A stretch of DNA of 6,413 bases from an uncultured Christensenellaceae bacterium. Lineage in GTDB: Bacteria; Bacillota; Clostridia; Christensenellales; Christensenellaceae. The notes beneath the pieces are model-generated. The model was not told the DNA's origin. It did not search any database and saw nothing but the letters and a program-made list of their open reading frames with translations. The translations under genes and the position numbers were made by a program. Location: assembly GCA_934438035.1 (NCBI GenBank), contig CAKSBK010000062.1:1-6413 (forward strand), written 5' to 3'. This document shows positions 1-6,389 of the stretch, piece by piece; position 1 is the stretch's first letter, and each line of letters begins with the position of its first letter.

Positions 1-2
1 TT

Positions 3-410
3 TCAATTTTTGACAGCATTTTTGTTTTTCTCCTCTTTAAAGACCCATAGTTTGTTTCCGAAATAGTTGACGGAAAACGAGAATATAACCGAAAGAAAAT
101 AACATATCCATTCGTCTAAGCCTATAATATTTCCCATAACATACATTGAGGAAAGGGACGTTAAAAGAGCGCATATGTTTACCGTTATGAACTTTGGAAG
201 CGTGCTTTTTACGCTGCCCCTGCGAAGAAACGTGACGCTTCTGTTTAGAGTATAGCTTAAAGCGGCGCCGAGGGAGTAGGAAATCGCCTTTGACAATATG
301 TAGTTAAGCTTCAGGACCTCAAACATAAGCGTATATACTCCGAGGTCAAGAAACCATGCCGCCTGTGTGCATAAAAAGAATTTTAAAAGCTGAATAACGT
401 TTTTTTTCAT
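3..410 (-). CDS. GtrA family membrane protein, putative lipid-linked sugar flippase
   Basis: A 135-residue integral membrane protein with four predicted membrane segments (about 9-30, 37-56, 74-95, 101-120). GtrA-family features are the opening QLLKFFL and Asp in FLDLGVY (20-26), NRSVTF (56-61) after the second segment, and NYFGNKLWVF (115-124) after the fourth, giving the two similar halves typical of the family. GtrA proteins are thought to move, or assist the movement of, polyprenyl-phosphate-linked sugars across the cytoplasmic membrane, which fits the neighbouring lipid-sugar-dependent transferase. I chose the ATG at 410 because it forms an ATGA overlap with the upstream stop and starts MKKNV, like the family. 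A GTG at 425 would add five residues and also lacks a good ribosome site. The gene is complete, ending 2 nt from the window edge. What lies downstream cannot be seen. Confidence 0.93.
   Translation of the reverse strand: MKKNVIQLLKFFLCTQAAWFLDLGVYTLMFEVLKLNYILSKAISYSLGAALSYTLNRSVTFLRRGSVKSTLPKFITVNICALLTSLSSMYVMGNIIGLDEWICYFLSVIFSFSVNYFGNKLWVFKEEKNKNAVKN
407..410 (-). other. ATGA stop/start overlap coupling the glycosyltransferase and gtrA
   Basis: The minus strand reads ATGA: ATG begins gtrA and TGA ends the large transferase. No clear Shine-Dalgarno sequence is visible in the preceding 30 nt, so gtrA is probably translated by ribosomes that terminate and re-initiate here. This favours coordinated production of the transferase and its presumed flippase. 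Confidence 0.8.
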
Positions 411-3400
411 AGCGATATAGGCCACAGGGGAGACCAGCGTATAAGCCTTGCGTGAAATACGCTCATAGGCGTTCCCGTAAGAGGGGGGTAGAAAAGTATA
501 AAAAGGACAACGCTTAAGGCTAAAAACGCCGCCGCAAAGTATTTGCCTTTTTTATATCTCTCGCATATATATCTCATGAAGTACGTAATCATTATTATTA
601 AGAAGGGCACGGAGGTAAAGAAGTGATAAATAAACACTTCTCTTGTTATAAGCACCCAAGGCAAAAGCTGACCCAAAAGGCAGACGGTTATAAACGCAAG
701 ACCCTTAAAAGGCGTTTTGGGCTGTTTTCTTACCTCTAAAAGTCCTAAAGCCATAAGCGTTCCGCATGTAAACACCGTCGGGCTTCCCATACACCATATT
801 ACGGAGCGAAGCGAGGGGTCTAAATTCTTTGCAAGGAAGAAGAATACCGGGCGTATGTTAAAGGGCCATGTATATACGCTTGACTGATACGGATGCGGGT
901 CTCCCGAAAGGTTCGCATGGTATGTAAGCATGTATACCTGGTTTTTCCAAACGTCGGCAAGCGTGTAATCTCCCTGCATTGCGTTATAGTATGGATAATA
1001 GCTTAAAATGTATACTGCTGCGGGAAGAGCGAGAAAAACTCCCACGCAGAAGAGTATGGTAAGCCAAAGCTTTTTTCTGTAGCCCGAATACTCGTCCAAA
1101 AGTCCGTTTTCTTTAACGTAACGGTATTCCTTTTCACGCTGATAAACGGTGTAAAAAAAGAGAATAGCAAGACCGGGCGCGGCGTAAAGGCAAACCCATT
1201 TTGTTGCGGCGCCGAGGGCGAAGAAAAGCCCGGAAAGTCCCAGCGGAAGAAGCGTTTTTGAAAGCTTTTCTTTCATTATGCTGTGGCGGGAATATTCATA
1301 CATGCACAGATACATGAGCATTATAAACAGAACGGAAAAGCTGTCTATAGTGGCGATTCTCGTTTGCACGTAGTGCATAAATTCGCAGGAGAAGAGCGCT
1401 GTTGCAAAAAACGCCCATTTTGTGCTTTTAAACAGCCTTTTTACGAATATATACATAACGGGGAGCATTAACACGCCCGCAAGGGCGCCGAAAAAGCGCC
1501 AGCCGAAGGGGTTAAAGCCGAATATCATGCAGCCTAATGCGATAAAAGCCTTGCCGAGCGGAGGATGGGTTATTTCGTAGGGATAAATCCCGTTAATGTA
1601 TTCGTAAGCGGTTCTTGCATGATAGACCTCGTCAAAATACATTTCTTCCATATAAGACGTGCCGTCGTGCGGCAGCTTGTCAAATTCGTCAATCAGAAAG
1701 GCTGCCTGCGTACGATTGCCGATTTTATCGGTGCAATAGGCGTTTTCGGGTGATATAAATTTGCCGTCTTCTCCCGTTACGCCCATTTCGCGTATATCCA
1801 TGCTGCCCGTTGTTACGCTTAACATGATATATTTTGCGCTGCTGTTAAGTTCGTTCTTCCTAAAGGTAAACATGTCGGAATATTCGTGGGTAAAGCCGTT
1901 TGCGGCAGCGTAAAAATTAACCCCGTCGTCGGAAAGGCTTATATTGATATCCCCCTCGCAGTAGCCGGCGTAATACCATAAGCTTTCAATATAGGCGTTG
2001 TCTTTAAGCTCCAAAACAGCGCTTTCTCCCGCCTCGATTTTCTTTGGGGCTTCGCAGGGAATATCCGTGCTTCCTAAATTTACGAACGCAACGACGGCGT
2101 ATATAACGGTAACGGCCAGCATTATAGCGAAATCCTTTTTATTGAGCTTTGCGCTTTTATCGGAGATTTCGTCGTCGTTAAGCCTGTTTTTTGCGCTTTT
2201 AAGGCTGCGCGCGGAAAAAGGCTCGGGGGTTGTCTCGCTATAGCTTAAGCGGGAATTGTCTTTGTTAAGCATAGCTTTTATTACGCAGTATGCCGTCCAT
2301 ATAAACGCTGCGAGGTTTAAAAGGGACAAAAAGCGTGTAAGAGCGTCGTCTATCGCGCCCGAATCCGCCATGTTGTAAACGAGAACGGTGTATATATTTA
2401 AAAACGACGTTGCGCTTAAAGCGAGATATGAAGCAAATATTTTTCTCGAGTTATAAATTATTGCCGCAAACAGCAGAAGTATTACCGCGGGGTATATATA
2501 TCTTTCGTGCATTTGATGGGCGAACATGAATATTGAGGAAAGATACAGCGCCCCTACGGAGAAAATGTTTTTTCTGTCTCCCTTTATAAAATAAAGCGTG
2601 CCGGCGGCGACTGTGGAAAGAGCGATAAACACCCAGCCCGCCGTGCTGTAATTCGTGAATAAGAATGCGCTGTCCGCATTTTTAAAGTTTGCGCCCAAAA
2701 GAGAAAAGAAGTTAAAGGCGTTTACGCTCGCGTAGTTATATTCTCCCACCGTTCCGAACATGTTTGTAAATACGTAAAAGAAGCCCTGGTTTCCTTTCAT
2801 GGGAAGAGAAACGACGGTGTAAATTGCAAACATAATGGGAATCGAGATTAAAACGTCTTTTAAAATCGCCCTGCGAGTGTCCTTTTTTATGAGCTCGTAA
2901 AGGACTACAAAAGCCATTACCGGGGCTATAAGCAGAGCCTGAGGCTTTGTTAGAAGCAATAGTATCCACAGGCTGAACGCGGCGATGTTTTTGTTTTTAT
3001 ATAACAATATGAATATGCATACGGTTATAAGCGTGAACACGGAGTCAATCTGCGCCCACGCCGAAGAGGCTATTATAAGCAGGGGCGATATAAGAAGGGT
3101 TATGCTCATAAGAATGCCTGAGCCTGCGCCTATATGCTTTTTAGAGAAGCGGTACGCTATATATGCAAGTCCTAAATCACAAAGAATCGCAGGCAGCTTT
3201 ATTATTACTGTCATAACTCCGGAGGGTATGGAGAACAGGCGCTGAAGCCCGCCTAATACCCAAAGCACATACATATACGCCGGGGGATAATCGGAAAAGA
3301 AGTCCGCCTCGTAAAAGCCGGAAAGCCCGTGCTCGTGAATAAGGCGCGCCCAGCCCTTAAAGCAGGAAAGGTCGGTAGAATATCCCTCAACCTTTATGGC

Positions 3401-4138
3401 GATGAAAAGCCGCAGAACAAAAGCTAACATAAACGCGGTTACTATAGCCGCGCGGCTGATTTTAACGGAGTCGGCAAATTTTCTGCCGTAATATCCCGTT
3501 GCAAAGAAATATAACGCCGCAATAAGTATAACGCATAAAAGAGCGGGGCCTAAGGCGTTGTAAGACGGCGGCTCCTTTTGCGCGGTATCTTCCGTACTCT
3601 CGCTTACGGCGGCACCGTCGGGCCCTATTTCGCCGAGAAGGGTATATACCGTTTCGCTTTGCGGCATTTCCTCTAATTTTTTAATTGAGACGTTTTTTAT
3701 GTTAAATGCGCCCGACGCTTCTTCGTATTCGCTTCCGAGAGAAAGACAAAGAGCATAATTCTGCGTATCGCAGGTGTTTGTGCGGACGTATAGCACGGTA
3801 GTGTTCCCGTTGACGGGAACGCTTGCCTGCTGATATAAAAAGCTTAAGGCGGCGCCGCTGTCTGCGGCTGCCTCCAGCGTTACTTTATATGAGGTTTCTT
3901 TTTCAAGAGAAATTGTCTGATATAGCTGAGCGTAACCCGGACTTTCCAGAACAACCGAGACTTCTTGGTTTTCAGAGGTAAGATATGCGTTCGAGCTTGA
4001 AAAAGTCCAGCCTTCGGGAAGCCCTTCCTGCCATGAGGAAAAATCAGGATTTGATATTATGCTTTCGCCTTCTGCAAGGACTGCGGCGGGGAGTAACAGC
4101 GCCAAAAGCGCAGTGATTATGCAAACTATTTTTTTCAA
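407..4138 (-). CDS. Double GT-C membrane glycosyltransferase (HERY-type GT-C plus PMT/GT39) with two extracytoplasmic domains
   Basis: A 1243-residue membrane protein expected to use polyprenyl-phosphate sugars outside the membrane. Order of parts: signal peptide (1-22); beta-rich carbohydrate-binding-like domain (about 25-155) with NPDFSSW and QTISLEKETSYKV; Ser/Glu-rich linker; membrane segment (197-215); first GT-C transferase (about 229-625) with candidate catalytic D256, SDYPP (282-286), WAQIDS (361-366), TKPQ (397-400) and HERYIYP (544-550); Lys/Ser-rich cytoplasmic linker (626-668); membrane segment (671-688); beta-rich outer domain (about 690-810); and a PMT/GT39 transferase (about 832-1240). 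The PMT part has FDEVYHAR with D836/E837, THPPLGK (857-863), R927 and D932, TKW (979-981), HPYQSSVYTWPF (1082-1093), LPW...R1166...YH (1171-1172) and the terminal FYPPLTG. Bacterial GT39 enzymes are usually near 500 residues, so this is two transferases in one chain. The TTG start follows AAGGAGG. It lies 18 nt after yraN and overlaps gtrA by ATGA. Sugar and acceptor are unknown; protein O-glycosylation or cell-wall polymer modification are both possible. Confidence 0.92.
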   Translation of the reverse strand: MKKIVCIITALLALLLPAAVLAEGESIISNPDFSSWQEGLPEGWTFSSSNAYLTSENQEVSVVLESPGYAQLYQTISLEKETSYKVTLEAAADSGAALSFLYQQASVPVNGNTTVLYVRTNTCDTQNYALCLSLGSEYEEASGAFNIKNVSIKKLEEMPQSETVYTLLGEIGPDGAAVSESTEDTAQKEPPSYNALGPALLCVILIAALYFFATGYYGRKFADSVKISRAAIVTAFMLAFVLRLFIAIKVEGYSTDLSCFKGWARLIHEHGLSGFYEADFFSDYPPAYMYVLWVLGGLQRLFSIPSGVMTVIIKLPAILCDLGLAYIAYRFSKKHIGAGSGILMSITLLISPLLIIASSAWAQIDSVFTLITVCIFILLYKNKNIAAFSLWILLLLTKPQALLIAPVMAFVVLYELIKKDTRRAILKDVLISIPIMFAIYTVVSLPMKGNQGFFYVFTNMFGTVGEYNYASVNAFNFFSLLGANFKNADSAFLFTNYSTAGWVFIALSTVAAGTLYFIKGDRKNIFSVGALYLSSIFMFAHQMHERYIYPAVILLLFAAIIYNSRKIFASYLALSATSFLNIYTVLVYNMADSGAIDDALTRFLSLLNLAAFIWTAYCVIKAMLNKDNSRLSYSETTPEPFSARSLKSAKNRLNDDEISDKSAKLNKKDFAIMLAVTVIYAVVAFVNLGSTDIPCEAPKKIEAGESAVLELKDNAYIESLWYYAGYCEGDINISLSDDGVNFYAAANGFTHEYSDMFTFRKNELNSSAKYIMLSVTTGSMDIREMGVTGEDGKFISPENAYCTDKIGNRTQAAFLIDEFDKLPHDGTSYMEEMYFDEVYHARTAYEYINGIYPYEITHPPLGKAFIALGCMIFGFNPFGWRFFGALAGVLMLPVMYIFVKRLFKSTKWAFFATALFSCEFMHYVQTRIATIDSFSVLFIMLMYLCMYEYSRHSIMKEKLSKTLLPLGLSGLFFALGAATKWVCLYAAPGLAILFFYTVYQREKEYRYVKENGLLDEYSGYRKKLWLTILFCVGVFLALPAAVYILSYYPYYNAMQGDYTLADVWKNQVYMLTYHANLSGDPHPYQSSVYTWPFNIRPVFFFLAKNLDPSLRSVIWCMGSPTVFTCGTLMALGLLEVRKQPKTPFKGLAFITVCLLGQLLPWVLITREVFIYHFFTSVPFLIIMITYFMRYICERYKKGKYFAAAFLALSVVLFILFYPPLTGTPMSVFHARLIRWSPLWPISL

Positions 4139-4146
4139 AGGGGAAT

Positions 4147-4153
4147 CCTCCTT
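4147..4153 (-). promoter_or_regulatory. Ribosome binding site deciding the TTG start of the large glycosyltransferase
   Basis: The minus strand reads AAGGAGG, 8 nt before the TTG at 4138 and directly after the yraN stop codon. The match to the anti-Shine-Dalgarno is strong and the spacing good. No ATG or GTG in frame competes near it, and the codons that follow encode a clean signal peptide. Together these support TTG as the true start. Confidence 0.88.
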
Positions 4154-4156
4154 TTT

Positions 4157-4510
4157 TTAAACGAGAGCGTCTTTAAAATGCGTAACGGAATTTCTGTTAA
4201 GCATTATTTCTATGACGTCTATGCCGATATCCGTTAGCAAGCGGGAGTCGGCATAATATTGAGCGCTTTTCAGCATGTGAAGACGCTTTTTTTCGGTTAT
4301 TGCTTCTCTGCCCAGTCCGTTTTTTTCGGTAGAACGGGTTTTAACCTCCACAAAAACGGTTTTCCCGCCTATCTTTGCGACTATGTCTATTTCGCCGAAC
4401 GGGGTGAAAACATTTCTTTCAATTATAATGTAACCTTTTTTTGTTAAATAATCAACTGCAATATCTTCGCCCAGCTTGCCGAGCGCTTTATTATGATTGT
4501 TCGTTTTCAT
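4157..4510 (-). CDS. yraN: UPF0102 family protein YraN (endonuclease-like)
   Basis: This is a 117-residue member of the YraN/UPF0102 family, small proteins with a predicted PD-(D/E)XK nuclease-like fold related to Holliday-junction resolvases. Their biological role is not firmly established. Visible family features are GKLGEDIAVDYLTKKGY (11-27, with conserved E15), GEIDIVA (39-45, with D42) and VFVEVKTR (52-59, with E55 and K57). D42, E55 and K57 make the expected metal-binding and catalytic set, so the protein looks intact. The length matches the family norm of about 115-125. The ATG lies inside the last 20 nt of rnhB and no clear Shine-Dalgarno sequence precedes it, so translation probably depends on ribosomes finishing rnhB. 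Pairing with rnhB is common in bacteria and hints at a nucleic-acid maintenance role, which is inference. Confidence 0.95.
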   Translation of the reverse strand: MKTNNHNKALGKLGEDIAVDYLTKKGYIIIERNVFTPFGEIDIVAKIGGKTVFVEVKTRSTEKNGLGREAITEKKRLHMLKSAQYYADSRLLTDIGIDVIEIMLNRNSVTHFKDALV

Positions 4511-5108
4511 TTTTAAGAATTTTTTTAAGAAAGGTTTTTCTGTGTATGGGGCATATTCCCAGGCGCTCTATGGCTTCGTAATGCGCTTTTGTACCGTAGC
4601 CCTTATGCTTTTCAAAGCCGTAGCCGGGGTATTTTTCGGCATATTTATACATGAGGCGGTCTCTTGTTACCTTTGCGACTATGGACGCGGCGGCAACGGA
4701 GTATATAAGGCTGTCTCCTTTAACCACGGATTCAAAAGGTGCGGGAAGAACAAGCCCCGTTATGTAGTCGGTGTAAAAGAAATCCGGCGTTACGGGAAGA
4801 GCCTCGGCCGCTTTTAAAAATGCTTTTCTTGCGGCGACGAGTATATTGGTTTTATCTATCTCTTCGGGACCGACTATTCCGACGCCGTAAAGAGAATTTT
4901 TTATTATCTCTTCGTAAAGCGCTTCGCGCTTTTTTTCCGAAAGCTTTTTGGAATCGTTTATTCCTTCTATAATGATTTTCTTTTCAAAAATGACGGCGGC
5001 GGCGACTACGGGACCGGCGAGGGGTCCCCTTCCCGCCTCGTCCGCGCCTGCCATAAGCCTGCCGCCGTTCCAATATTCGCACTCATGTGAATAAAAGTCG
5101 TTTTGCAT
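4491..5108 (-). CDS. rnhB: Ribonuclease HII
   Basis: RNase HII cleaves RNA in RNA-DNA hybrids and at single ribonucleotides misincorporated into DNA, in the cytoplasm. The 205-residue product carries the type 2 signatures: GADEAGRGPLAGP (21-33), with catalytic D23 and E24; INDSKKLSEKKR (50-61); the third catalytic acid D114; KGD with D132; SIVAKVTRDR (142-151); and the substrate-recognition region KGYGT (169-173). All four acidic active-site residues are therefore present. The frame stays open upstream to 5204, but that part lies inside rbgA. The ATG at 5108 is preferred because a GAGGTG site sits 7 nt upstream and because few residues then precede the DEAGRG motif, as is normal. It begins 1 nt after the rbgA stop and overlaps yraN by 20 nt at its 3' end, so it is probably co-transcribed and partly coupled with both. 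Confidence 0.97.
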   Translation of the reverse strand: MQNDFYSHECEYWNGGRLMAGADEAGRGPLAGPVVAAAVIFEKKIIIEGINDSKKLSEKKREALYEEIIKNSLYGVGIVGPEEIDKTNILVAARKAFLKAAEALPVTPDFFYTDYITGLVLPAPFESVVKGDSLIYSVAAASIVAKVTRDRLMYKYAEKYPGYGFEKHKGYGTKAHYEAIERLGICPIHRKTFLKKILKNENEQS

Positions 5109-5109
5109 T

Positions 5110-5958
5110 TTAAAGCACCTCGGGAGGATATTCCAGGGTGATTCTGCCGAGCTTTGCGGAAGAAAATTCTCCCAAAAGCACGTTTGCGCCCCTTTCACTG
5201 TCAATTTCGCCGCCCTTTAACAGAAATCCTCTTTTTTTGCATATGGCGGTCATAGCCTCCCAAGGGTCTTCGGGAAGCTCGGAAAGCTTATAGCGCTCTT
5301 TAAGCATTTGAGGAGAGCTCTTTAAAAGCAGCTTTAAAAGGTAATACGAAAGCTCTTCTTTATCGAGAATATCCGTTTTTATTGAGCCTATAAGCGCGAT
5401 TATGGCGCCCGTTTCTTCGTTTTCTATTTTAGGCCAGAGCAGCCCGGGCGAATCCATAAGCTCAAGGTAAGGGGTGAGCTTTACCCAGCTTAAGCCCCTT
5501 GTTACGCCGGGACGGTTTGCCTCGTCAAGCTTTTTTTTGCCGTAAAGCCTGTTTAATATGGCGGATTTTCCTACGTTGGGGATTCCGCAAACGAGCGCGC
5601 GCACGGTCTTTTTCATGCCTTTTTTTTCGTATTTCATATATATATCCGCAGCGGCGGCTTCGATATCTTTTTTAAGCTTGGCGGGATTTGCCGTTGCCGC
5701 GGAATATGAAACGGCGTCTATTCCCTGAGCTTTAAAATGCTTAAGCCATTTTAAAGTTGCCTCTTCGTCCGCCATATCGGATTTATTTAATATGTAAAGG
5801 CGTTTTTTGTTTGAAAAAAGCTCCTGAAAATCCGGGTTAAGAGAGCTTACGGGCGCTCTTGCGTCTAAAACCTCTATTACGAGATCGATAAGCTTAACCT
5901 TTGCGGAAAGCTCTCTTTTCGCCTTTGTCATATGACCCGGATACCAGTTTATGTTCAT
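5110..5958 (-). CDS. rbgA: Ribosome biogenesis GTPase RbgA/YlqF
   Basis: This is a circularly permuted GTPase that acts in the cytoplasm in late assembly of the 50S subunit. Motifs occur in the permuted order. Counting from the ATG at 5958: WYPGHM near the N-terminus, the DARAP motif (32-36), the G4 motif NKSD (58-61), the P-loop GIPNVGKS (125-132), the G2 region PGVTRG (150-155) and the G3 motif DSPG (169-172), followed by LWPK and a helical C-terminal domain with the ERYKL and LPED segments typical of the family. I chose the start at 5958 because the product then begins MNINWYPGHM, like family members such as the B. subtilis protein, and is 282 residues long, the length I recall for that protein. 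An in-frame ATG at 5982 would add eight residues, but its GGAG sequence directly abuts the codon with no spacer. The residue after the P-loop GKS is Ala, where Thr or Ser is more common. The stop lies 1 nt before rnhB. Confidence 0.95.
   Translation of the reverse strand: MNINWYPGHMTKAKRELSAKVKLIDLVIEVLDARAPVSSLNPDFQELFSNKKRLYILNKSDMADEEATLKWLKHFKAQGIDAVSYSAATANPAKLKKDIEAAAADIYMKYEKKGMKKTVRALVCGIPNVGKSAILNRLYGKKKLDEANRPGVTRGLSWVKLTPYLELMDSPGLLWPKIENEETGAIIALIGSIKTDILDKEELSYYLLKLLLKSSPQMLKERYKLSELPEDPWEAMTAICKKRGFLLKGGEIDSERGANVLLGEFSSAKLGRITLEYPPEVL
5116..5121 (-). promoter_or_regulatory. Ribosome binding site deciding the rnhB start
   Basis: The minus strand reads GAGGTG, 7 nt before the ATG at 5108 and inside the last codons of rbgA. 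It selects the 205-residue form of RNase HII over the longer open frame beginning at 5204. Confidence 0.75.
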
Positions 5959-5995
5959 CCTGTTTTCGCTCGTAAAAATCATCTCCTTTTGCTGT

Positions 5996-6031
5996 AAATA
6001 AAAAGCTGTCTCCGGAAATTCCGAAGACAGC
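5996..6031 (-). terminator. Factor-independent terminator after rplS
   Basis: On the minus strand the arm GCTGTCTTCGGA pairs with TCCGGAGACAGC as a 12-bp stem containing one G-U wobble, closed by a 3-nt loop. A U-rich tail (TTTTTATTT) follows at once. The stem begins 7 nt after the rplS stop codon. This is the classical form of an intrinsic terminator and should end most transcripts of the ribosomal-protein operon. No convincing promoter was seen between it and rbgA, so the downstream genes may depend on read-through, or on a promoter inside rplS or too weak to recognise by eye. Confidence 0.88.
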
Positions 6032-6037
6032 CGTTAA

Positions 6038-6376
6038 TTATTTGCTTGCAATTCTTGCAGCCTTGCCGACTCTGTCTCTTAAGTAGTACAGCTTAGCTCT
6101 TCTTACCTTACCGGCTCTTACCCTTTCGATGTGATCGATTTTGGGAGAGTTGATGGGAAGAGTTCTCTCAACGCCTACGCCGTAAGAAATGCGGCGAACG
6201 GTGATTGTCTCCGAAACTCCGCCGCCCTGACGAGCTATAAGATAGCCTTCAAATGCCTGAAGTCTTTCTCTGTTTCCTTCCTTAACCTTAAGGTAAATCT
6301 TTAAAAGATCGCCGATTTCGATTTTGGGAAGGTCCGTGCGGATCTGCTTCTGTTCAACGTATTTAATTAAATCCAT
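6038..6376 (-). CDS. rplS: 50S ribosomal protein L19
   Basis: L19 is a structural protein of the large ribosomal subunit, located near the interface with the 30S subunit. The 112-residue product matches the usual family length of about 115. It shows the expected core: [19 protein letters not shown] (residues about 22-40), then [13 protein letters not shown], then [19 protein letters not shown], and the basic C-terminal signature [19 protein letters not shown]. The ATG start is well supported because an AGGAGG site lies 7 nt upstream. In Firmicutes rplS usually ends a cluster with rpsP, rimM and trmD, so trmD is the expected upstream neighbour, just outside the window; this is known gene order, not something visible here. 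A hairpin terminator follows 7 nt after the stop codon and separates rplS from rbgA. The gene is complete and shows nothing unusual. Confidence 0.98.
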   Translation of the reverse strand: MDLIKYVEQKQIRTDLPKIEIGDLLKIYLKVKEGNRERLQAFEGYLIARQGGGVSETITVRRISYGVGVERTLPINSPKIDHIERVRAGKVRRAKLYYLRDRVGKAARIASK

Positions 6377-6383
6377 GACTATT

Positions 6384-6389
6384 CCTCCT
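6384..6389 (-). promoter_or_regulatory. Ribosome binding site of rplS
   Basis: The minus strand reads AGGAGG, 7 nt before the rplS ATG. This is a full-strength Shine-Dalgarno sequence at good spacing and fixes the rplS start. Only about 24 nt of further upstream sequence is present, too little to judge whether a promoter or an L19 leader RNA exists, or where the upstream gene ends. Confidence 0.9.

Noticed and set aside
411..425. A GTG start adding five residues to the GtrA-family protein
   Set aside because: The ATG at 410 gives the classical ATGA overlap and the family-like MKK opening. The GTG has no better ribosome site.
1283..2243. Several short plus-strand open frames opposite the transferase gene
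   Set aside because: They mirror the coding strand of a clearly conserved PMT-type protein and show no family motifs or start signals of their own.
2736..2969. A short alternative minus-strand frame inside the transferase gene
   Set aside because: It overlaps the first GT-C domain completely in another frame, and its basic, low-complexity product resembles nothing known.
3803..3820. A perfect 8-bp inverted repeat (GTTCCCGT / ACGGGAAC) with a 2-nt loop inside the transferase gene
   Set aside because: It encodes an ordinary stretch (VPVNGN) of the N-terminal domain and has no U-tract, so chance plus codon choice is the simplest explanation.
407..4138. Possibility that the 1243-residue frame is an assembly fusion of two neighbouring genes
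   Set aside because: The frame is continuous, the linker is a plausible cytoplasmic Lys/Ser-rich loop, helix counting gives consistent topology on both sides, and no start signal precedes the second half.
4497..4972. Open plus-strand frames opposite rnhB and yraN
   Set aside because: They are antisense to genes with intact catalytic motifs, and their products have no recognisable domain or ribosome site.
5109..5204. A 32-residue N-terminal extension of RNase HII in the same frame
   Set aside because: It lies wholly within rbgA, would put extra sequence before the DEAGRG motif that the family does not have, and the ATG at 5108 has its own GAGGTG site at good spacing.
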